Positions 20,601 to 29,301 of a stretch of 64,000 nt of DNA are shown here, piece after piece. The notes beneath the pieces were generated by a model. It was not told the origin of the DNA. It made no database searches and saw only the letters and a program-made list of their open reading frames with translations. A program made the position numbers and the translations under genes. The DNA is from an uncultured Rhodocyclaceae bacterium (GTDB lineage: Bacteria > Pseudomonadota > Gammaproteobacteria > Burkholderiales > Rhodocyclaceae): the NCBI GenBank assembly GCA_934271525.1, contig CAKQRL010000006.1, forward strand, positions 22,068 through 86,067, in the 5' to 3' direction. The number at the start of each line of letters is the position of its first letter. Within the stretch, counting starts at the first letter, position 1.

Positions 20601-23600
20601 TCACCAGCTGTTTCACCGCTAAAACTTGCGATTCCTGCGCCGCCAGCGCCGCCGATTCCGCCAACACCAGCAACTGCGCCTTCACCAGATGCTTCACCGC
20701 CAAAACCTGCGATTCCACCGCCAGCGCCGCCGATTCCGCCAACACCAGAGATTTCGCCTTTTTCAGACGATTCGCTAAATGTTCCGTCTGTTGAGAATCC
20801 TGAGATTCCTGCGCCACCGATTCCGCCGATACCAGCAGAGCCAGAGATTCCAGCTTCACCAGCGGTTTCACCGCCAAAACCTGCGATTCCACCGCCAGCG
20901 CCGCCGATTCCGCCAACACCAGAGATTTCGCCTTTTTCAGACGATTCGCTAAATGTTCCGTCTGTTGAGAATCCTGAGATTCCTGCGCCACCGATTCCGC
21001 CGATACCAGCAGAGCCAGAGATTCTAGCTTCACCAGCGGTTTCACCGCCAAAACCAGCGATTCCACCGCCAGAGACGGAAACTCCACTTTTACCAGACGA
21101 TTCGCCAACCCCTGTTGCGTTGCCACTTCCAGCAGAAGTTGCTCCGCCTGCTCTTGCAGTCAATCCGCTGCCGAACAAAAAGTCTTCAAAATCATTGGGT
21201 TCAAGCAATTCCTCGGTTTCGGTGATTTCTTCATAAGTGCTTGGTTTGCCCGCTTCGCTTACGGTAGAAGCGCGTGCGCCTGCCGCCGATTCGGATAAGG
21301 GCGCACCGGGAATGCTTTCGGTTGTGGTTGTTTGAGTGATTGACGGCGCACTGGGAATGTTAAATTCAGCGGGCTCGAGCAGTTCTTCCGTTTCAATGGT
21401 TTCTTCATAAGCGGCAGGTGCGCCGCCCGTTCTGCTTGAAGCTCCTGCTTTGTCTGCTGCGGCACGTGTTGAACTTTTGGATAGTGGTGCCCCCGGAATA
21501 CTATCGCCAGATTCAGCTGAATCTGCCATTATTCCTTGACTTGTTGCCGTTGCACCGATGGGATCAAAATCGGTAGGGTCGACTAATTCCTCGGTTTTAA
21601 TGGTTTCTTCGTAAGCGGCAGGTGCGCCGCTCGTTCTGCCAGAAGCTCCTGCTTTGCCTGCTGCGGCACGTGCTGAATTTTTGGATAGTGGTGCTCCCGG
21701 AATACCATCGCCAGATTCAGCTGAATCTGCCATTATTTCTTGACTTGTTGCCGTTGCACCGATGGGATCAAAATCGGTTGGGGCGACTAATTCCTCGGTT
21801 TCAAGAGTTTCTTCATAAGTAACCGGCGCACTACCGGCTTTGCCCGCGCGTCCAGTTTTGCCAGAGACGGTTCGTGATAACGGCGCACCCGGGATGTTGT
21901 TGCTGTCGCTAGCTTCGGTTGAGTCAGAAGAGAAAGCTTGGCTCGAAGTCGCCCCAGCACTGATGGCATCAAAATCCGTAGGATCAACTAACTCTTCGGT
22001 TTCAATGGTTTCGTAAGCTGTTGGTTTGCCTGCTCTGCCTGCTGTTGTAGCGGAAGAAGTGCTAGAAATTGTTGTTTCGGACAATGGCGCCCCGGGGATA
22101 TCGCCAACGGCGGCGCTTGATTCCGTTGAAAAGGGCATCTCCGGTGCGCCCGGAATGTTTGATTCTTGTCCTGCCGACGTTGGTGTGCTTGATGAATATG
22201 CACCTGCGGATGCTGTGGGCTGTGGTGACATTGCCACGGGGTCAGCGCCATAAGCCGATGGTGCAAAAGCAGGTGAAGCGAAGGATGATGCAGTTGGTGA
22301 AAACTCCGCAGGAGTTGCCATTTGCGGTGCGACACCGGGCATTGCAGGTTGTTGTGCAAAAGCAGGTGAAGTGAAGGATGATGCAGTTGGTGAAAACTCC
22401 GCAGGAGTTGTCATTTGCGGTGCGACACCGGGCATTGCAGGTTGTTGTGCAAAAGCAGGTGAAGTGAAGGATGATGCAGTTGGTGAAAACTCCGCAGGAG
22501 TTGTCATTTGCGGTGCGACACCGGGCATTGCAGGTTGTTGTGCAAAAGCAGGCGATGCAAAGGATGATGCGGTTGGTGAAAATTCCGCAGGTGCAGCAGG
22601 AGCCGTTGATGCTGACGGTGCGGCGGTAGGAGATGGCGTTGCCATCGCAGGAGATGCAGCAAAAGATTCTGACGACGTTGCAGGCGCAAATGTTTCTGCC
22701 GAAGGTGTTAGCGTGGCAACCGCCGCTGGGGCGGTTGGAGCCGTTGTTGCAAAAGAAGCTGCCGAGATTTCAGTTAAAGGGGATGTTGTAGGTGCTGATG
22801 GTGCAAATGCAGTGGTCGATGCTTGCATTTCTGCCGCGGGAGCCGCAGGTGATGCGGGCGTGACAGCAGGTGCTGGTGCGGGAGTTGCAGAAGCCGCAGG
22901 CGCCGCTGGTGCCGCTGGTGCGAGAGTTGGAGCGGCAGATGTTGGCGTTGTGCTAGAAGTAGCCGTTTCAGAGTTAGAAATTTCTTCTGTTGCGGTTGCC
23001 GCCGCGTCGCCATCGCCGAAGATAAAATCTTCAAATTCAGAAGTTTCAGTAATTTCTTCCGTGACTTCTTCAGTAACGCCGCTACCATTTGTAGAAATGC
23101 TGGTACCGCCGGTGTGAATATCGTCTTTGGTTTGGATATTTGTTGATTCAATGGCTTCGCTAGTCGTTTTGCCGTCATCCGTTCCTTTATCGGCTTTGGC
23201 AGTAGCGGCGCTCGCACCGCCACTGGATGCGCCAGGCGCACTGGTACTACTGGTTTCAGTTGTAGTTTCGGAAGTGGTAGCAGAGGTTGCGCTTGCGGGC
23301 GCTGTGCCAACGCCTCCCGCGCTGGCAGTGCTTACCGTTCCGATGGAGGGTTCAGCTGTTGCACCTTCTGTTGGGGCGGCAAAGCCCGCGGGAGCCATCA
23401 TCATAATTGGTGCAACGCCTTGGGGAATTTCAGGGATAGACCCGCCTGCAGCTGATGCAAGACCCGCGGGGGCAACGCCGCCACCGGCGGGAGCCGCCAT
23501 GGCTCCTGCCATTGGAGCGCCCGGAATGGCTTGACCATCCGTAGTGGCAGCAAAAGAAGCAGGGGGCGTGCCGCCTGCAATAATGGTTGGTGTGGCACCC

Positions 23601-25564
23601 GGGGCGGCAGTTGCCGCTGCACCTGCGGGAGCTTGGCCAGCAAAGGCTTCAGAACCTGCCACGATAGAACCGGGACCAGCGATAATTGTGCCGCTTGTTG
23701 CTGTGCCACCTGTGCCTGCGCCAGCAGAATCGCCGCCCGCGCCACCACCGCCGGCAGAAGCCGCCGCGGCTTGTTTTGCTGCTTCCGCTTCGGTGGCTTG
23801 TTTTGCTGCTTCCGCCTTGGATTCGGCATCCATAATGGCGGGTTTTAATTCTAATGTTTGTGCGGCAATTTGCACAGAAGGCGATAAGAACTGCGTTTGC
23901 ACGTATTCGCGGTAAGCATCGTAACTTTCGGCACCGTTTGAAATGGTGTCGATATATTGCCCTATCATGGAGAATTCATCGGCCACATGCTCAAAGTCTT
24001 GTGGATTAACGGCGTAACCAGATTCTTCAAATTTTTCACAGAATTGGGCGCAATCGTTAATTGCCCCTAATGCTTCGGGTTGCCCAAGCAATGCGAACAC
24101 CCCGTTGATTTGGTGAAAAAGTGGGGCAAGTTTGGTCAAATCGTCTCGGTTGGACGGATCACGGAAGAAATTATCCAAAATTTGTTCGATTTGCGCCATA
24201 TTGCTTTGAATTTCTTGCCCCAGCTGCGCCAAGAGCATTTTTTCTTGGGCTTGGCGTGTCATATCATCCAATACAGGCAAGTTGGCATCTTCCGGTGGTG
24301 GTTTGCCAGAGACACAACCCTGCAAGCGCCCGACCATCAAATTGACTTGTTTGGTGAAGTCAACTCCCAAATAACGAAAGTTTTGCAAGGCATTGTGAAA
24401 GAGCAAAATTGCCGTTGCCACTTCCATGCCCACGTCATCAGAGAAGTTTTGTTTGCTTGATTGCAACCATTTGGCAGTGGCGGATAACGCCTTACTCAAT
24501 CGTTTTAAATCGGATTGCTTAACGGCTTCGGAATTCTCAACAAGTTTTTTGCTTTCTTGCGCAAAGGTCGGTGCCAAATCGCGATTGCCCGCGCAGTATT
24601 TGTTCCAAATATTTTCTAGCGAATCAACCGTTTTGTTGAGTTCGTGCAGGCTATTTTCAGCCGCCATATCAAAGGTGGCTGTTTGTTCGCCAGTGGGGAA
24701 TAGGGCAGATAAAAAATAGGTGTCTTGAACTTCCTTAATAATACTTTTTTTAGGTGTTTTAACCTGTGCGATTACGTAGAGCATATCGCTCATCAAACGC
24801 GTGGTTGAAAAATTTTTCCAGTCTAGTGGGGATAAAATTTGCGCATCTACGCGTGAGCACAAACGGCGCGCAAAGTTGTCTTTGGCAACGGCTTCTTCCG
24901 ATAATGTTTCAATAAAAGCTTGCGCCACCCACCAAAATGCACGCGAGCGTTGGGTGTTTTGCGCGGCCTCAACCAATGCCACGGATTTGGCCATATTCAC
25001 GCGGTTTTCCTCATCCCCCTGACGAATCCAGTTGACGAGCGCTTGTTGAAAACGCGTGCGCACGCGGCGCAGTTGCGTGGGCGTTAATTCTTGCCCCATT
25101 TGTTTGCGTTCGGGAGGAAGAATTTCTAAATCAGGGAAAAAGAGATCGCTTTCCCGAACGGGATTTTTATTAAAAATCGCGTTGAGTTCGTAATAAGTTG
25201 GGAAAAAACGCAAGGGTTGATTGAGCTGACCCGCCGTCACGTCATCCAAATAAGTGTTGAGCTCGGCTAATGCCCTGCCTGCCAAGGTCAATGCACGTTC
25301 AACTTGTTCGTCTTCTAAAATTTGTTGCTTTTCAAAGGCGCGCAATAAGTTGTCCAATGTATTGCACATCACTGCCGCGCCTTCTAAATTCAGCATCACC
25401 AACGCGCCATAAGCGCGATGCAAACGCGGGCGCGAGTTTTGCAACAGCGCTATATTGTGCGTTTCATGGAAAGTGGTTAAGGCGTTGCGCGTTTCGTTGA
25501 GCTCAACGTTAATTTCCGTTTTAACCCAACCGAGCGGGCGGCTGTTGGTTTCCGTCGTCGTCAT
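14627..25564 (-). CDS. chpA: Giant ChpA/PilL-type chemotaxis histidine kinase of the type IV pilus (3645 aa)
   Basis: The hybrid kinase of the Pil-Chp pathway, which controls twitching through PilG and PilH. Domains: N-terminal ChpA/PilL-like helical region (about 1-570); Ala/Pro/Gly/Thr-rich repeats (about 590-1820); HPt with THTLKGSGRMVG (about 1885); Gly/Ala/Ser-rich repeats (about 1960-2640); HPt with AHTVAGAAGTIG; HPt with LHTFKGNARMVG (about 2915); a CheA-like dimer and ATPase region with HMIRNSLSHGIE, DDGKGMD and GRGVGMDVV; a CheW-like domain; and a receiver with VVLSDIEMPKMDG and TSRTADK (about 3520-3640). P. aeruginosa ChpA is about 2470 residues, so this one is much longer through repeat expansion. 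It follows pilJ by 11 bases. Confidence 0.9.
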   Translation of the reverse strand: MTTTETNSRPLGWVKTEINVELNETRNALTTFHETHNIALLQNSRPRLHRAYGALVMLNLEGAAVMCNTLDNLLRAFEKQQILEDEQVERALTLAGRALAELNTYLDDVTAGQLNQPLRFFPTYYELNAIFNKNPVRESDLFFPDLEILPPERKQMGQELTPTQLRRVRTRFQQALVNWIRQGDEENRVNMAKSVALVEAAQNTQRSRAFWWVAQAFIETLSEEAVAKDNFARRLCSRVDAQILSPLDWKNFSTTRLMSDMLYVIAQVKTPKKSIIKEVQDTYFLSALFPTGEQTATFDMAAENSLHELNKTVDSLENIWNKYCAGNRDLAPTFAQESKKLVENSEAVKQSDLKRLSKALSATAKWLQSSKQNFSDDVGMEVATAILLFHNALQNFRYLGVDFTKQVNLMVGRLQGCVSGKPPPEDANLPVLDDMTRQAQEKMLLAQLGQEIQSNMAQIEQILDNFFRDPSNRDDLTKLAPLFHQINGVFALLGQPEALGAINDCAQFCEKFEESGYAVNPQDFEHVADEFSMIGQYIDTISNGAESYDAYREYVQTQFLSPSVQIAAQTLELKPAIMDAESKAEAAKQATEAEAAKQAAAASAGGGGAGGDSAGAGTGGTATSGTIIAGPGSIVAGSEAFAGQAPAGAAATAAPGATPTIIAGGTPPASFAATTDGQAIPGAPMAGAMAAPAGGGVAPAGLASAAGGSIPEIPQGVAPIMMMAPAGFAAPTEGATAEPSIGTVSTASAGGVGTAPASATSATTSETTTETSSTSAPGASSGGASAATAKADKGTDDGKTTSEAIESTNIQTKDDIHTGGTSISTNGSGVTEEVTEEITETSEFEDFIFGDGDAAATATEEISNSETATSSTTPTSAAPTLAPAAPAAPAASATPAPAPAVTPASPAAPAAEMQASTTAFAPSAPTTSPLTEISAASFATTAPTAPAAVATLTPSAETFAPATSSESFAASPAMATPSPTAAPSASTAPAAPAEFSPTASSFASPAFAQQPAMPGVAPQMTTPAEFSPTASSFTSPAFAQQPAMPGVAPQMTTPAEFSPTASSFTSPAFAQQPAMPGVAPQMATPAEFSPTASSFASPAFAPSAYGADPVAMSPQPTASAGAYSSSTPTSAGQESNIPGAPEMPFSTESSAAVGDIPGAPLSETTISSTSSATTAGRAGKPTAYETIETEELVDPTDFDAISAGATSSQAFSSDSTEASDSNNIPGAPLSRTVSGKTGRAGKAGSAPVTYEETLETEELVAPTDFDPIGATATSQEIMADSAESGDGIPGAPLSKNSARAAAGKAGASGRTSGAPAAYEETIKTEELVDPTDFDPIGATATSQGIMADSAESGDSIPGAPLSKSSTRAAADKAGASSRTGGAPAAYEETIETEELLEPAEFNIPSAPSITQTTTTESIPGAPLSESAAGARASTVSEAGKPSTYEEITETEELLEPNDFEDFLFGSGLTARAGGATSAGSGNATGVGESSGKSGVSVSGGGIAGFGGETAGEARISGSAGIGGIGGAGISGFSTDGTFSESSEKGEISGVGGIGGAGGGIAGFGGETAGEAGISGSAGIGGIGGAGISGFSTDGTFSESSEKGEISGVGGIGGAGGGIAGFGGEASGEGAVAGVGGIGGAGGAGIASFSGETAGEGGIAGSAGIGGIGGASGGIAGFGGEATGEGGIAGVGGGIGAGAGGRIAGFSTDGTFSESFISGKSPSADVGSSVGSSVGGVSAYGESANEMDIADAGVASSKAGKGKTTKGKTASKAAAEAGIPGTAFADVDEDLPLLDSVVEEPFATESLATTGGSADFEKNSALTVEDDDSFVEIVAPKRAVAPIKIDEELVGIFIDEARDVLENFKTEYRNLKKNPNNVEALTTIRRCTHTLKGSGRMVGLADLGDLAWTLEQTYNLWLKQNRPATPELLDLVRQEQETFETWIDALKAHRTPPDASALIALAEELRGENVLSQTQEEEKLTKKQRAKERSAKRKSAKEALATFDDLAAEAPNIEDLPESDATALPTHAEPEPVAATSAEPLEEIPNDLDFDFATQSMVIPPEEAQAFVAPDALLNMEEAKTAEKSGDGDMIAPFEFDANAAAAELLHKVASAEAAEKAEAESSDKASTLGVAGGQLAEVGETTGEGEIAGSAGAGGGIAGFSTDGTFSESSEKGGIDGGVDSAGIAGLSTDGTFSESSEKGRIGGVGGETSGEGEIAGSAGIAGIADADEIGTLSADGENSESVTLKKEEKPTKGKRGKKDRKTKKELAAEAKALKEAKKKKTTGAKIMEFADDGTIKEVSKNGESAGGIGGGAGGEIAGFSTDRTFSESSEKGEITGFDGEAADESGIAGVGGIGGAGAGITAFGGEAADEAGISDSANVGGIGSASGDGGAGDGIAGFGGEAADEAGISDSASVDGIGSASGGAAGGGIAGFGGEAADEAGISDSASVDGIGSASGGAAGGGIAGFGGEASGESGIAGVGGISGAGGIGGVAGSASEITSGVGGVAGSTSEIAGEIGGIGGVAGGKITDFDGESSSETGVAAIGGIGNSAISAGVATSEDGEISAGIAGGLATSATGIASGIGGIAESTDGEVSAGIAGGVVTSAGGVEGIGSVAGSVDGVADGIASSVVGDGQVLEGEVLPASQSVSQGVAQTASQSQPVEFEPISPELLEIFKEEVDEHLADIDAHLTAIENNPFLPSDFEITRAAHTVAGAAGTIGIMSIRHMGLALEHALLRRNATANPASTADIGVLREGFNGLQALFDELIERQAVPPAPQDLLDRLEATFPADELAPDAGLETQSESALATAATAETSATGSPLTTTPASPILAESAESQAAEIKADAPEKVAADLSAAQSAPKASLLPDIQDEIDEDLLPIFLEDSEETLEKISEEVRAWKANPKDEKHPATLARHLHTFKGNARMVGVMRLGEFTHMLESRVEECRKSGKVEPAFLNELAESVDILYAAVECLKKGKSLDSLVAPTHSADFEKNMPSTVENLASSAIPATTAPASPGVPAGAVSSFDHELAQQTLRVRADMVDRLVNEAGEIAIVRSRVEGEIRAIRSSVTDLTESLIRLRRQARNIEMEAERQIQAVHVSQQNESKKEFDPLELDRYTQFQELTRFLAESVSDVATIHQNLLKSIDDATAALVEQSRMNRSLQQDLMNVRMMPFSTQAERLHRLVRQTCRALNKQASLDITGGEIELDRSVLDKMMAPLEHMIRNSLSHGIESPRERRQLGKPDIGEIRIKLTQESNEIILSLSDDGKGMDPAQLRAKAIEKGFLDPKAEVDERHIFEFIFQPGFSTSKEVTQTSGRGVGMDVVKTEIGALGGRVETSSTMNKGTTFRLYLPLTLAVTQTLMVHAAGKMYAIPSSMIAQVLELKNDQITQATSQKFWVWKDESYEFHFLPRLLGDANAMPEPRRLHWVLLLRSGQRRIAVQVDDLQGTQEVVVKNIGAQVARVVGIAGATVLGDGRIVLILNPIALANRPSAPIIRLEEVIPELASVTTAYEPDHPKEEATKCIMVVDDSLTVRKITSRMLERNGYEVLLAKDGLEALEKLNSAERLPDVVLSDIEMPKMDGFDLLKNIRDTERLKHLPVIMITSRTADKHRNFALKTGANEYLGKPYNEEHLLELLKTYTSKP
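16566..16577. repeat. Single repeat copy inside chpA (variant TCCACGGTCGAC)
   Basis: Followed by GGCATATTTTTTTCAAAA. It encodes the peptide FEKNMPSTVEN in a linker between the last HPt and the kinase core. Confidence 0.6.
18161..18570 (-). repeat. About four tandem 102-bp repeats in chpA
   Basis: The phrase GCCAAAACCTGCGATTCC recurs at 18161, 18263 and 18365, with a close variant at 18470. Each unit encodes about 34 residues of Gly/Ala/Ser-rich sequence with GIAGFGGEAADEAGISDSA. The first two units are nearly identical. Confidence 0.8.
20094..20105. repeat. Single repeat copy inside chpA
   Basis: TCCACGGTCAAC followed by GCGGAATTTTTTTCAAAATC. It encodes FEKNSALTVEDDD in the linker just before an HPt domain. 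Confidence 0.65.
20701..21060 (-). repeat. 174-bp tandem repeats in chpA
   Basis: The phrase CAAAACC-GCGATTCCACCGCC recurs at 20701, 20875 and 21049, i.e. exact 174-base steps (58 codons). Units carry the peptide FSTDGTFSESSEKGEISG followed by Gly-rich sequence. The neighbouring copies differ by very few bases. Confidence 0.8.
21190..22100 (-). repeat. About five divergent ~200-bp repeats in chpA
   Basis: The protein motif IPGAPLS followed after about 30 residues by YEETIETEEL and PTDFD recurs five to six times. Units at about 21460-21660 and 21660-21860 are the most alike; the outer ones have diverged. Confidence 0.7.
22262..22590 (-). repeat. 93-bp tandem repeats in chpA
   Basis: GAAAACTCCGCAGGAGTTG recurs at about 22299, 22392 and 22485 in 93-base steps (31 codons), with a partial fourth copy. 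Units encode PAEFSPTASSFTSPAF and AQQPAMPGVAPQM. Unit length is a multiple of three, so gain or loss of units keeps the frame. Confidence 0.85.
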
Positions 25565-25575
25565 GGTGGTATACC

Positions 25576-27639
25576 CTAATCAACTTTAAAGCCCGAGACG
25601 GAGTCTCTTAATTCTGATGCCAAGCCAGAGAGTTCATTCACCGCTTGAGAAGCGCGAGTCGTGCCTTCGGTGGCTTGTTCGGTCACTTCTAAAATCTCAT
25701 TCATTTGGTTGGCGACGCGAGTAGCCGATTCTGATTGATCGCGCGTGGCTTTGGAGATATTGCCGATCAAATGCGCAAGCTGCGCTGATACCTGTCCGAT
25801 TTCCGCCAAGGCTTGCCCGGCTGCATCCGACAAACGCGCCCCTTCAACCACGCCTTGTGTGGATTGTTCCATGGCAGTGACAGCGTTTTGAGTATCCGCC
25901 TGAATAGTCTTTACAATATTGGAAATTTGTTTGGTTGCCTCGCCCGAGCGTTCCGCCAAGCGTTGCACTTCCTCGGCAACCACGCTAAAACCGCGCCCAG
26001 CATCGCCTGCACTTGCCGCTTGAATAGCGGCGTTTAAGGCTAGGACGTTGGTTTGTTCGGTAATGTCGGAAATTAATTCCACAATTTCGCCGATTTCCTG
26101 TGAGCTTTCGCCCAAGCGTTTAATTCTTTTTGAGGTTTCTTGAATTTGGTTGCGAATTTCGGTCATCCCTTTGATGGAATCCTGCACGGCATCAGTTCCT
26201 TTTTCTGCCGCGCGCAATGATTGATTTGCCACTTCCACGGAGCGATTGGCGTGGTCGGACACCTTAATCATTGATGATGCCATTTTTTTAACCGACTCTC
26301 CCGCTTCTTTTAATTCTATTGATTGTTTTTGTGAAATCTCTAATAAGCGCGCGGAGTTGTTGTTGGCAATAGCCGTGGAATCGGTAAGTTTTTCCGTGGC
26401 TTCGTTGATGTGGCGAACCAAAGTGCGCAATTCTTCCACGGTGTAGTTGATGGCATCTGCAATGGCACCGGTCATATCTTCTGAAACGGTGGCTGTAACA
26501 GTCAAATCACCGTTTGCCAAATCGTCCAATTCACCCATCAAACGCAAAATGGCATCTTGGGTTTTTTGGTTTTCTTCTGCCACGCGAGAGCTTGATTCTT
26601 CTGCTTCCTGCGCACGGCGGGAATTGTCCATAAAGTAGGAATAAATCAACAAAGCCAAAAGTGCGATGGCAGCGGCGGAAAGCACAAACATAAAGACCAC
26701 ATAAAGCGCTCCCCCGCCCAACTGCGCTTGGAAGGCGGCGGATAGTTCTTCCACGTTTTTAAGCAAAGTTTCGCTATCGTTGGTGATGCGCGTACCTGCT
26801 TGTTTGGCCAAATGCAAGGGTTGCATATCGCCCAAAATGGCATCCACTGGTGTGCGGATTTCTTTAAATAAAGAGTCTAAAACTTGCAGCTGCCGCAGGC
26901 TTGCCGCATCTTGCGTGCCGCCTAATCCTTCGCTGGGAGAACCTTTTTGAATTTTTTGCAGAGTTTCCCTAAAAGCGAGCGTATCTTTACCCAAGGTATA
27001 AGCTACTTCGGGGTCTAATTCGTGGCTTACCCGCAACTTTAAGGCATTTTTAATCATCCGTTGGGAAAGCATGGAAAGATTTGCGACTGCATTGATTTCG
27101 CGATTCCCTGAGCCTGCTTGCAGTTTGGTTTTGGTTAAGGTTTCACTCTCTTTCAAGGCTTCTGTGCTGTATTTTTCAATGGTATCCACGCTGTTGGATA
27201 AACTCTCCAACTTATCGCGGCTGTTCATCACGAGTGATGCGTCTTTTTCAACCTTTGACCATTGCGTGGATAAGGCTTCCAAGGGCACTAAGAAGTTTTC
27301 GTCAGCGGGTGGTACGTTGATGCCATCCACATTGCCACCGTAACGCAAAGCACTTAAATATGTGCCAAAACGCGTTTGAGAATCTTTTAATTGGTTAAAA
27401 GCGTTGGCATTGCCTTGCACAGCAAGGGATGAGGCTTTTGCTAATCGTTGAGAGAGCATACGCATTTCCCCCAACGCGCTTGCATAAGCGGCGTTGTCGG
27501 AAGAACTTTGCAAGTGGCGCACGACCAAAATACTGATAAGTATCAATAACACCACAAAGATGGTCGCAAAAACGGGCATACGGCGCGTTAACATTTCTTT
27601 ATGTTGTCCGTTGCGTGCGATGCGGATTCTTTTAGCCAT
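25576..27639 (-). CDS. pilJ: Type IV pilus methyl-accepting chemotaxis protein PilJ
   Basis: The receptor of the Pil-Chp system. ATG 27639 ([12 protein letters not shown]) with a GGGAG ribosome site is chosen rather than an upstream in-frame start inside the gap. There are 687 residues: a first membrane helix (about 20-40), a PilJ-type periplasmic sensor with two helical repeats ([16 protein letters not shown] [10 protein letters not shown] and [13 protein letters not shown]), a second helix (about 310-335), HAMP and a long signalling coiled coil. The hairpin tip is conserved ([20 protein letters not shown]). It sits between pilI and chpA with gaps of 23 and 11 bases. Confidence 0.93.
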   Translation of the reverse strand: MAKRIRIARNGQHKEMLTRRMPVFATIFVVLLILISILVVRHLQSSSDNAAYASALGEMRMLSQRLAKASSLAVQGNANAFNQLKDSQTRFGTYLSALRYGGNVDGINVPPADENFLVPLEALSTQWSKVEKDASLVMNSRDKLESLSNSVDTIEKYSTEALKESETLTKTKLQAGSGNREINAVANLSMLSQRMIKNALKLRVSHELDPEVAYTLGKDTLAFRETLQKIQKGSPSEGLGGTQDAASLRQLQVLDSLFKEIRTPVDAILGDMQPLHLAKQAGTRITNDSETLLKNVEELSAAFQAQLGGGALYVVFMFVLSAAAIALLALLIYSYFMDNSRRAQEAEESSSRVAEENQKTQDAILRLMGELDDLANGDLTVTATVSEDMTGAIADAINYTVEELRTLVRHINEATEKLTDSTAIANNNSARLLEISQKQSIELKEAGESVKKMASSMIKVSDHANRSVEVANQSLRAAEKGTDAVQDSIKGMTEIRNQIQETSKRIKRLGESSQEIGEIVELISDITEQTNVLALNAAIQAASAGDAGRGFSVVAEEVQRLAERSGEATKQISNIVKTIQADTQNAVTAMEQSTQGVVEGARLSDAAGQALAEIGQVSAQLAHLIGNISKATRDQSESATRVANQMNEILEVTEQATEGTTRASQAVNELSGLASELRDSVSGFKVD

Positions 27640-27662
27640 TATGTTTCTCCCTGAGTACCCGT

Positions 27663-28187
27663 TTAGGCACTGATATTCATAAATTGTTTGTCGTTTAATA
27701 AATTTGAAACCGATAATTGATGCCACTGCGCACCGGTTTCATCGGTTAATAATTGTGTGTCCCAAGCTGCTTCATTTTGGTTTTTTTGTTTGAGTTTAAA
27801 GTCTTCTGGGTTTTTTAAACCCAACAAACGATTGACCAAAAGAGCTGTATTGTTGCCATAACGCGCTCCAATCAAAAGCAAGCGCGCTTGCGAGGTTCTT
27901 GGCACAGGATTACCGCCGCCTAATACTGAAAAATCCGTTACGGCATACAAATTCCCGCGAATATTTGTTAAACCCAGAAACCACGGCAGAGTTAAAGGCA
28001 CGGGCAAAATCACCGTTTCGGTTGTGATTTGCACAATTTCGCCACTGTCGGTCAAATCCACAAGCCAACGCTTGCGGTTGGTTTCAAAGCCCAACCACGT
28101 GGCGCCGCGAATCCCCGCAGCGGCTTCGTTCAGGCGACCAGCCAAGTAGGCTTGAAAATCGTGCAGGCTAATTTTTCTTTTTGCCAT
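27663..28187 (-). CDS. pilI: CheW-like adaptor PilI
   Basis: A 174-residue CheW-domain adaptor expected to couple PilJ to Chp[20 protein letters not shown] is the typical CheW segment, and [20 protein letters not shown] follows. The N-terminal stretch (about 1-40) with [18 protein letters not shown] sequence is usual for PilI. It lies between pilH and pilJ. No unusual feature was seen. Confidence 0.88.
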   Translation of the reverse strand: MAKRKISLHDFQAYLAGRLNEAAAGIRGATWLGFETNRKRWLVDLTDSGEIVQITTETVILPVPLTLPWFLGLTNIRGNLYAVTDFSVLGGGNPVPRTSQARLLLIGARYGNNTALLVNRLLGLKNPEDFKLKQKNQNEAAWDTQLLTDETGAQWHQLSVSNLLNDKQFMNISA

Positions 28188-28199
28188 TGTTTTGTCGCT

Positions 28200-28859
28200 T
28201 TACTTGGAGTTGGGGGTAGATTTAGATGTTGCAACACGCGTATCTGGTGTAATAGTGCGCATTGCAGGCTGAACGGGGCGTTGTTGCGCCGCTTGGGGTT
28301 GTTGCGAGCGAACTTGTTGCGAGGCAACTTGATTCGGTGCAATAGGTTGTGCCGCAGGGCGCATGGCGGGTTGAACAGGGCGCCCTGCAGGTGTTGTCGA
28401 AGGTTTTGATGCGGTAGAAGGTGCGGCAGGTTTAGTTGGCGTGGTTGTTGATGCAGGCGTTGTGGGTTTTGCAACCGCCGCAGGGGTTGGTATTTTGCCG
28501 CCAATCGCCGCGATATGTTGTAATAATTCTTGGGCTTTGACAGGTTTGACCAAATAATCAGATGCCCCTTGACGAATCCCCCAAATTTTGTCGGTTTCTT
28601 GACCTTTGGAGGTGCAGACAATAATAGGAATATCTTTGGTTTCAACCGTTTTTTTCAAGGTGCGTGTGGCTTGGTAACCGTTCATTCCGGGCATTACCAC
28701 GTCCATCACGATTAAATCCGGATGCATGGTTTTGGCTTTTGCAATGCCTTCTTCTGCGTTTTCGGCTGTGATTACCTGATAACCCGCCTTGGATAAAATA
28801 TCCACTGTCATAAAACGTTCAGTTGGCGAATCATCCACCACCAGAATTGTTTTTACCAT
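28200..28859 (-). CDS. pilH: Response regulator PilH with a long Pro/Ala/Thr/Gln tail
   Basis: A single receiver domain (residues about 1-122) with TILVVDDSPTERF, phospho-aspartate in LIVMDVVMPGMNG, ICTSKGQETD and the lysine of YLVKPVKA. PilH regulators are normally about 120 residues; here a 95-residue low-complexity tail of Ala, Pro, Thr, Gln and Arg follows and contains no recognised domain. It lies between pilG and pilI in the usual pilGHIJ order. The tail resembles in composition the linkers of the neighbouring chpA. Confidence 0.88.
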   Translation of the reverse strand: MVKTILVVDDSPTERFMTVDILSKAGYQVITAENAEEGIAKAKTMHPDLIVMDVVMPGMNGYQATRTLKKTVETKDIPIIVCTSKGQETDKIWGIRQGASDYLVKPVKAQELLQHIAAIGGKIPTPAAVAKPTTPASTTTPTKPAAPSTASKPSTTPAGRPVQPAMRPAAQPIAPNQVASQQVRSQQPQAAQQRPVQPAMRTITPDTRVATSKSTPNSK

Positions 28860-28881
28860 TTAAATTCTCCATCTTCATCTA

Positions 28882-29301
28882 TTAGGCTTGCGCGGCTGGT
28901 TGTTCTTTACTGGGCGCATAGGATTGCACAGCCTCCAAAAAACTATCTTTGGTAAAAGGTTTGGTTAAATATTCGTTGGAACCCACCATTCTGCCGCGCG
29001 CGCGGTCAAATAAGCCATCTTTGGATGAAAGCATAATCACAGGCGTGGTTTTAAAACGCGGATTTTTCTTAATCAACGCACAGGTTTGGTAACCGTCCAA
29101 ACGCGGCATCATAATGTCGCAAAACACCACATCGGGTTGGTAATCCACGATTTTTGCCAAGGCATCAAAACCGTCTTCTGCCAAAATCACTTGGCAACCG
29201 GCCTTCACCAAAAACATTTCCGCACTGCGCCGAATGGTGTTGGAATCATCAATCACCATCACACGCAGACCTTGTAAACCTGATAAATCTACTGCCACCA
29301 T
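28882..29301 (-). CDS. pilG: Response regulator PilG
   Basis: The first gene of the Pil-Chp operon: a 139-residue receiver with VMVIDDSNTIRRSAEMF, phospho-aspartate in VVFCDIMMPRLDGYQT, MLSSKDGLFDRARG and YLTKPFTKD. These are characteristic of PilG, which promotes pilus extension. ATG 29301 with a GGAG box is preferred; a GTG at 29322 is the alternative. The divergent region to the cytochrome gene (29302-29537) must hold the operon promoter, but I could not pick a convincing -35/-10 pair. Confidence 0.88.
   Translation of the reverse strand: MVAVDLSGLQGLRVMVIDDSNTIRRSAEMFLVKAGCQVILAEDGFDALAKIVDYQPDVVFCDIMMPRLDGYQTCALIKKNPRFKTTPVIMLSSKDGLFDRARGRMVGSNEYLTKPFTKDSFLEAVQSYAPSKEQPAAQA

Noticed and set aside
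20409..21236. A Pro-rich plus-strand open frame antisense to chpA, and a similar Ala/Gly-rich one at 22371-23117
   Set aside because: Both follow the tandem repeats of chpA exactly and have no independent coding signal.
26440..26451. TCCACGGTGTAG within pilJ as a further repeat copy
   Set aside because: Only the first eight bases match and the A/T module is missing; a chance match within a coding region is likely.
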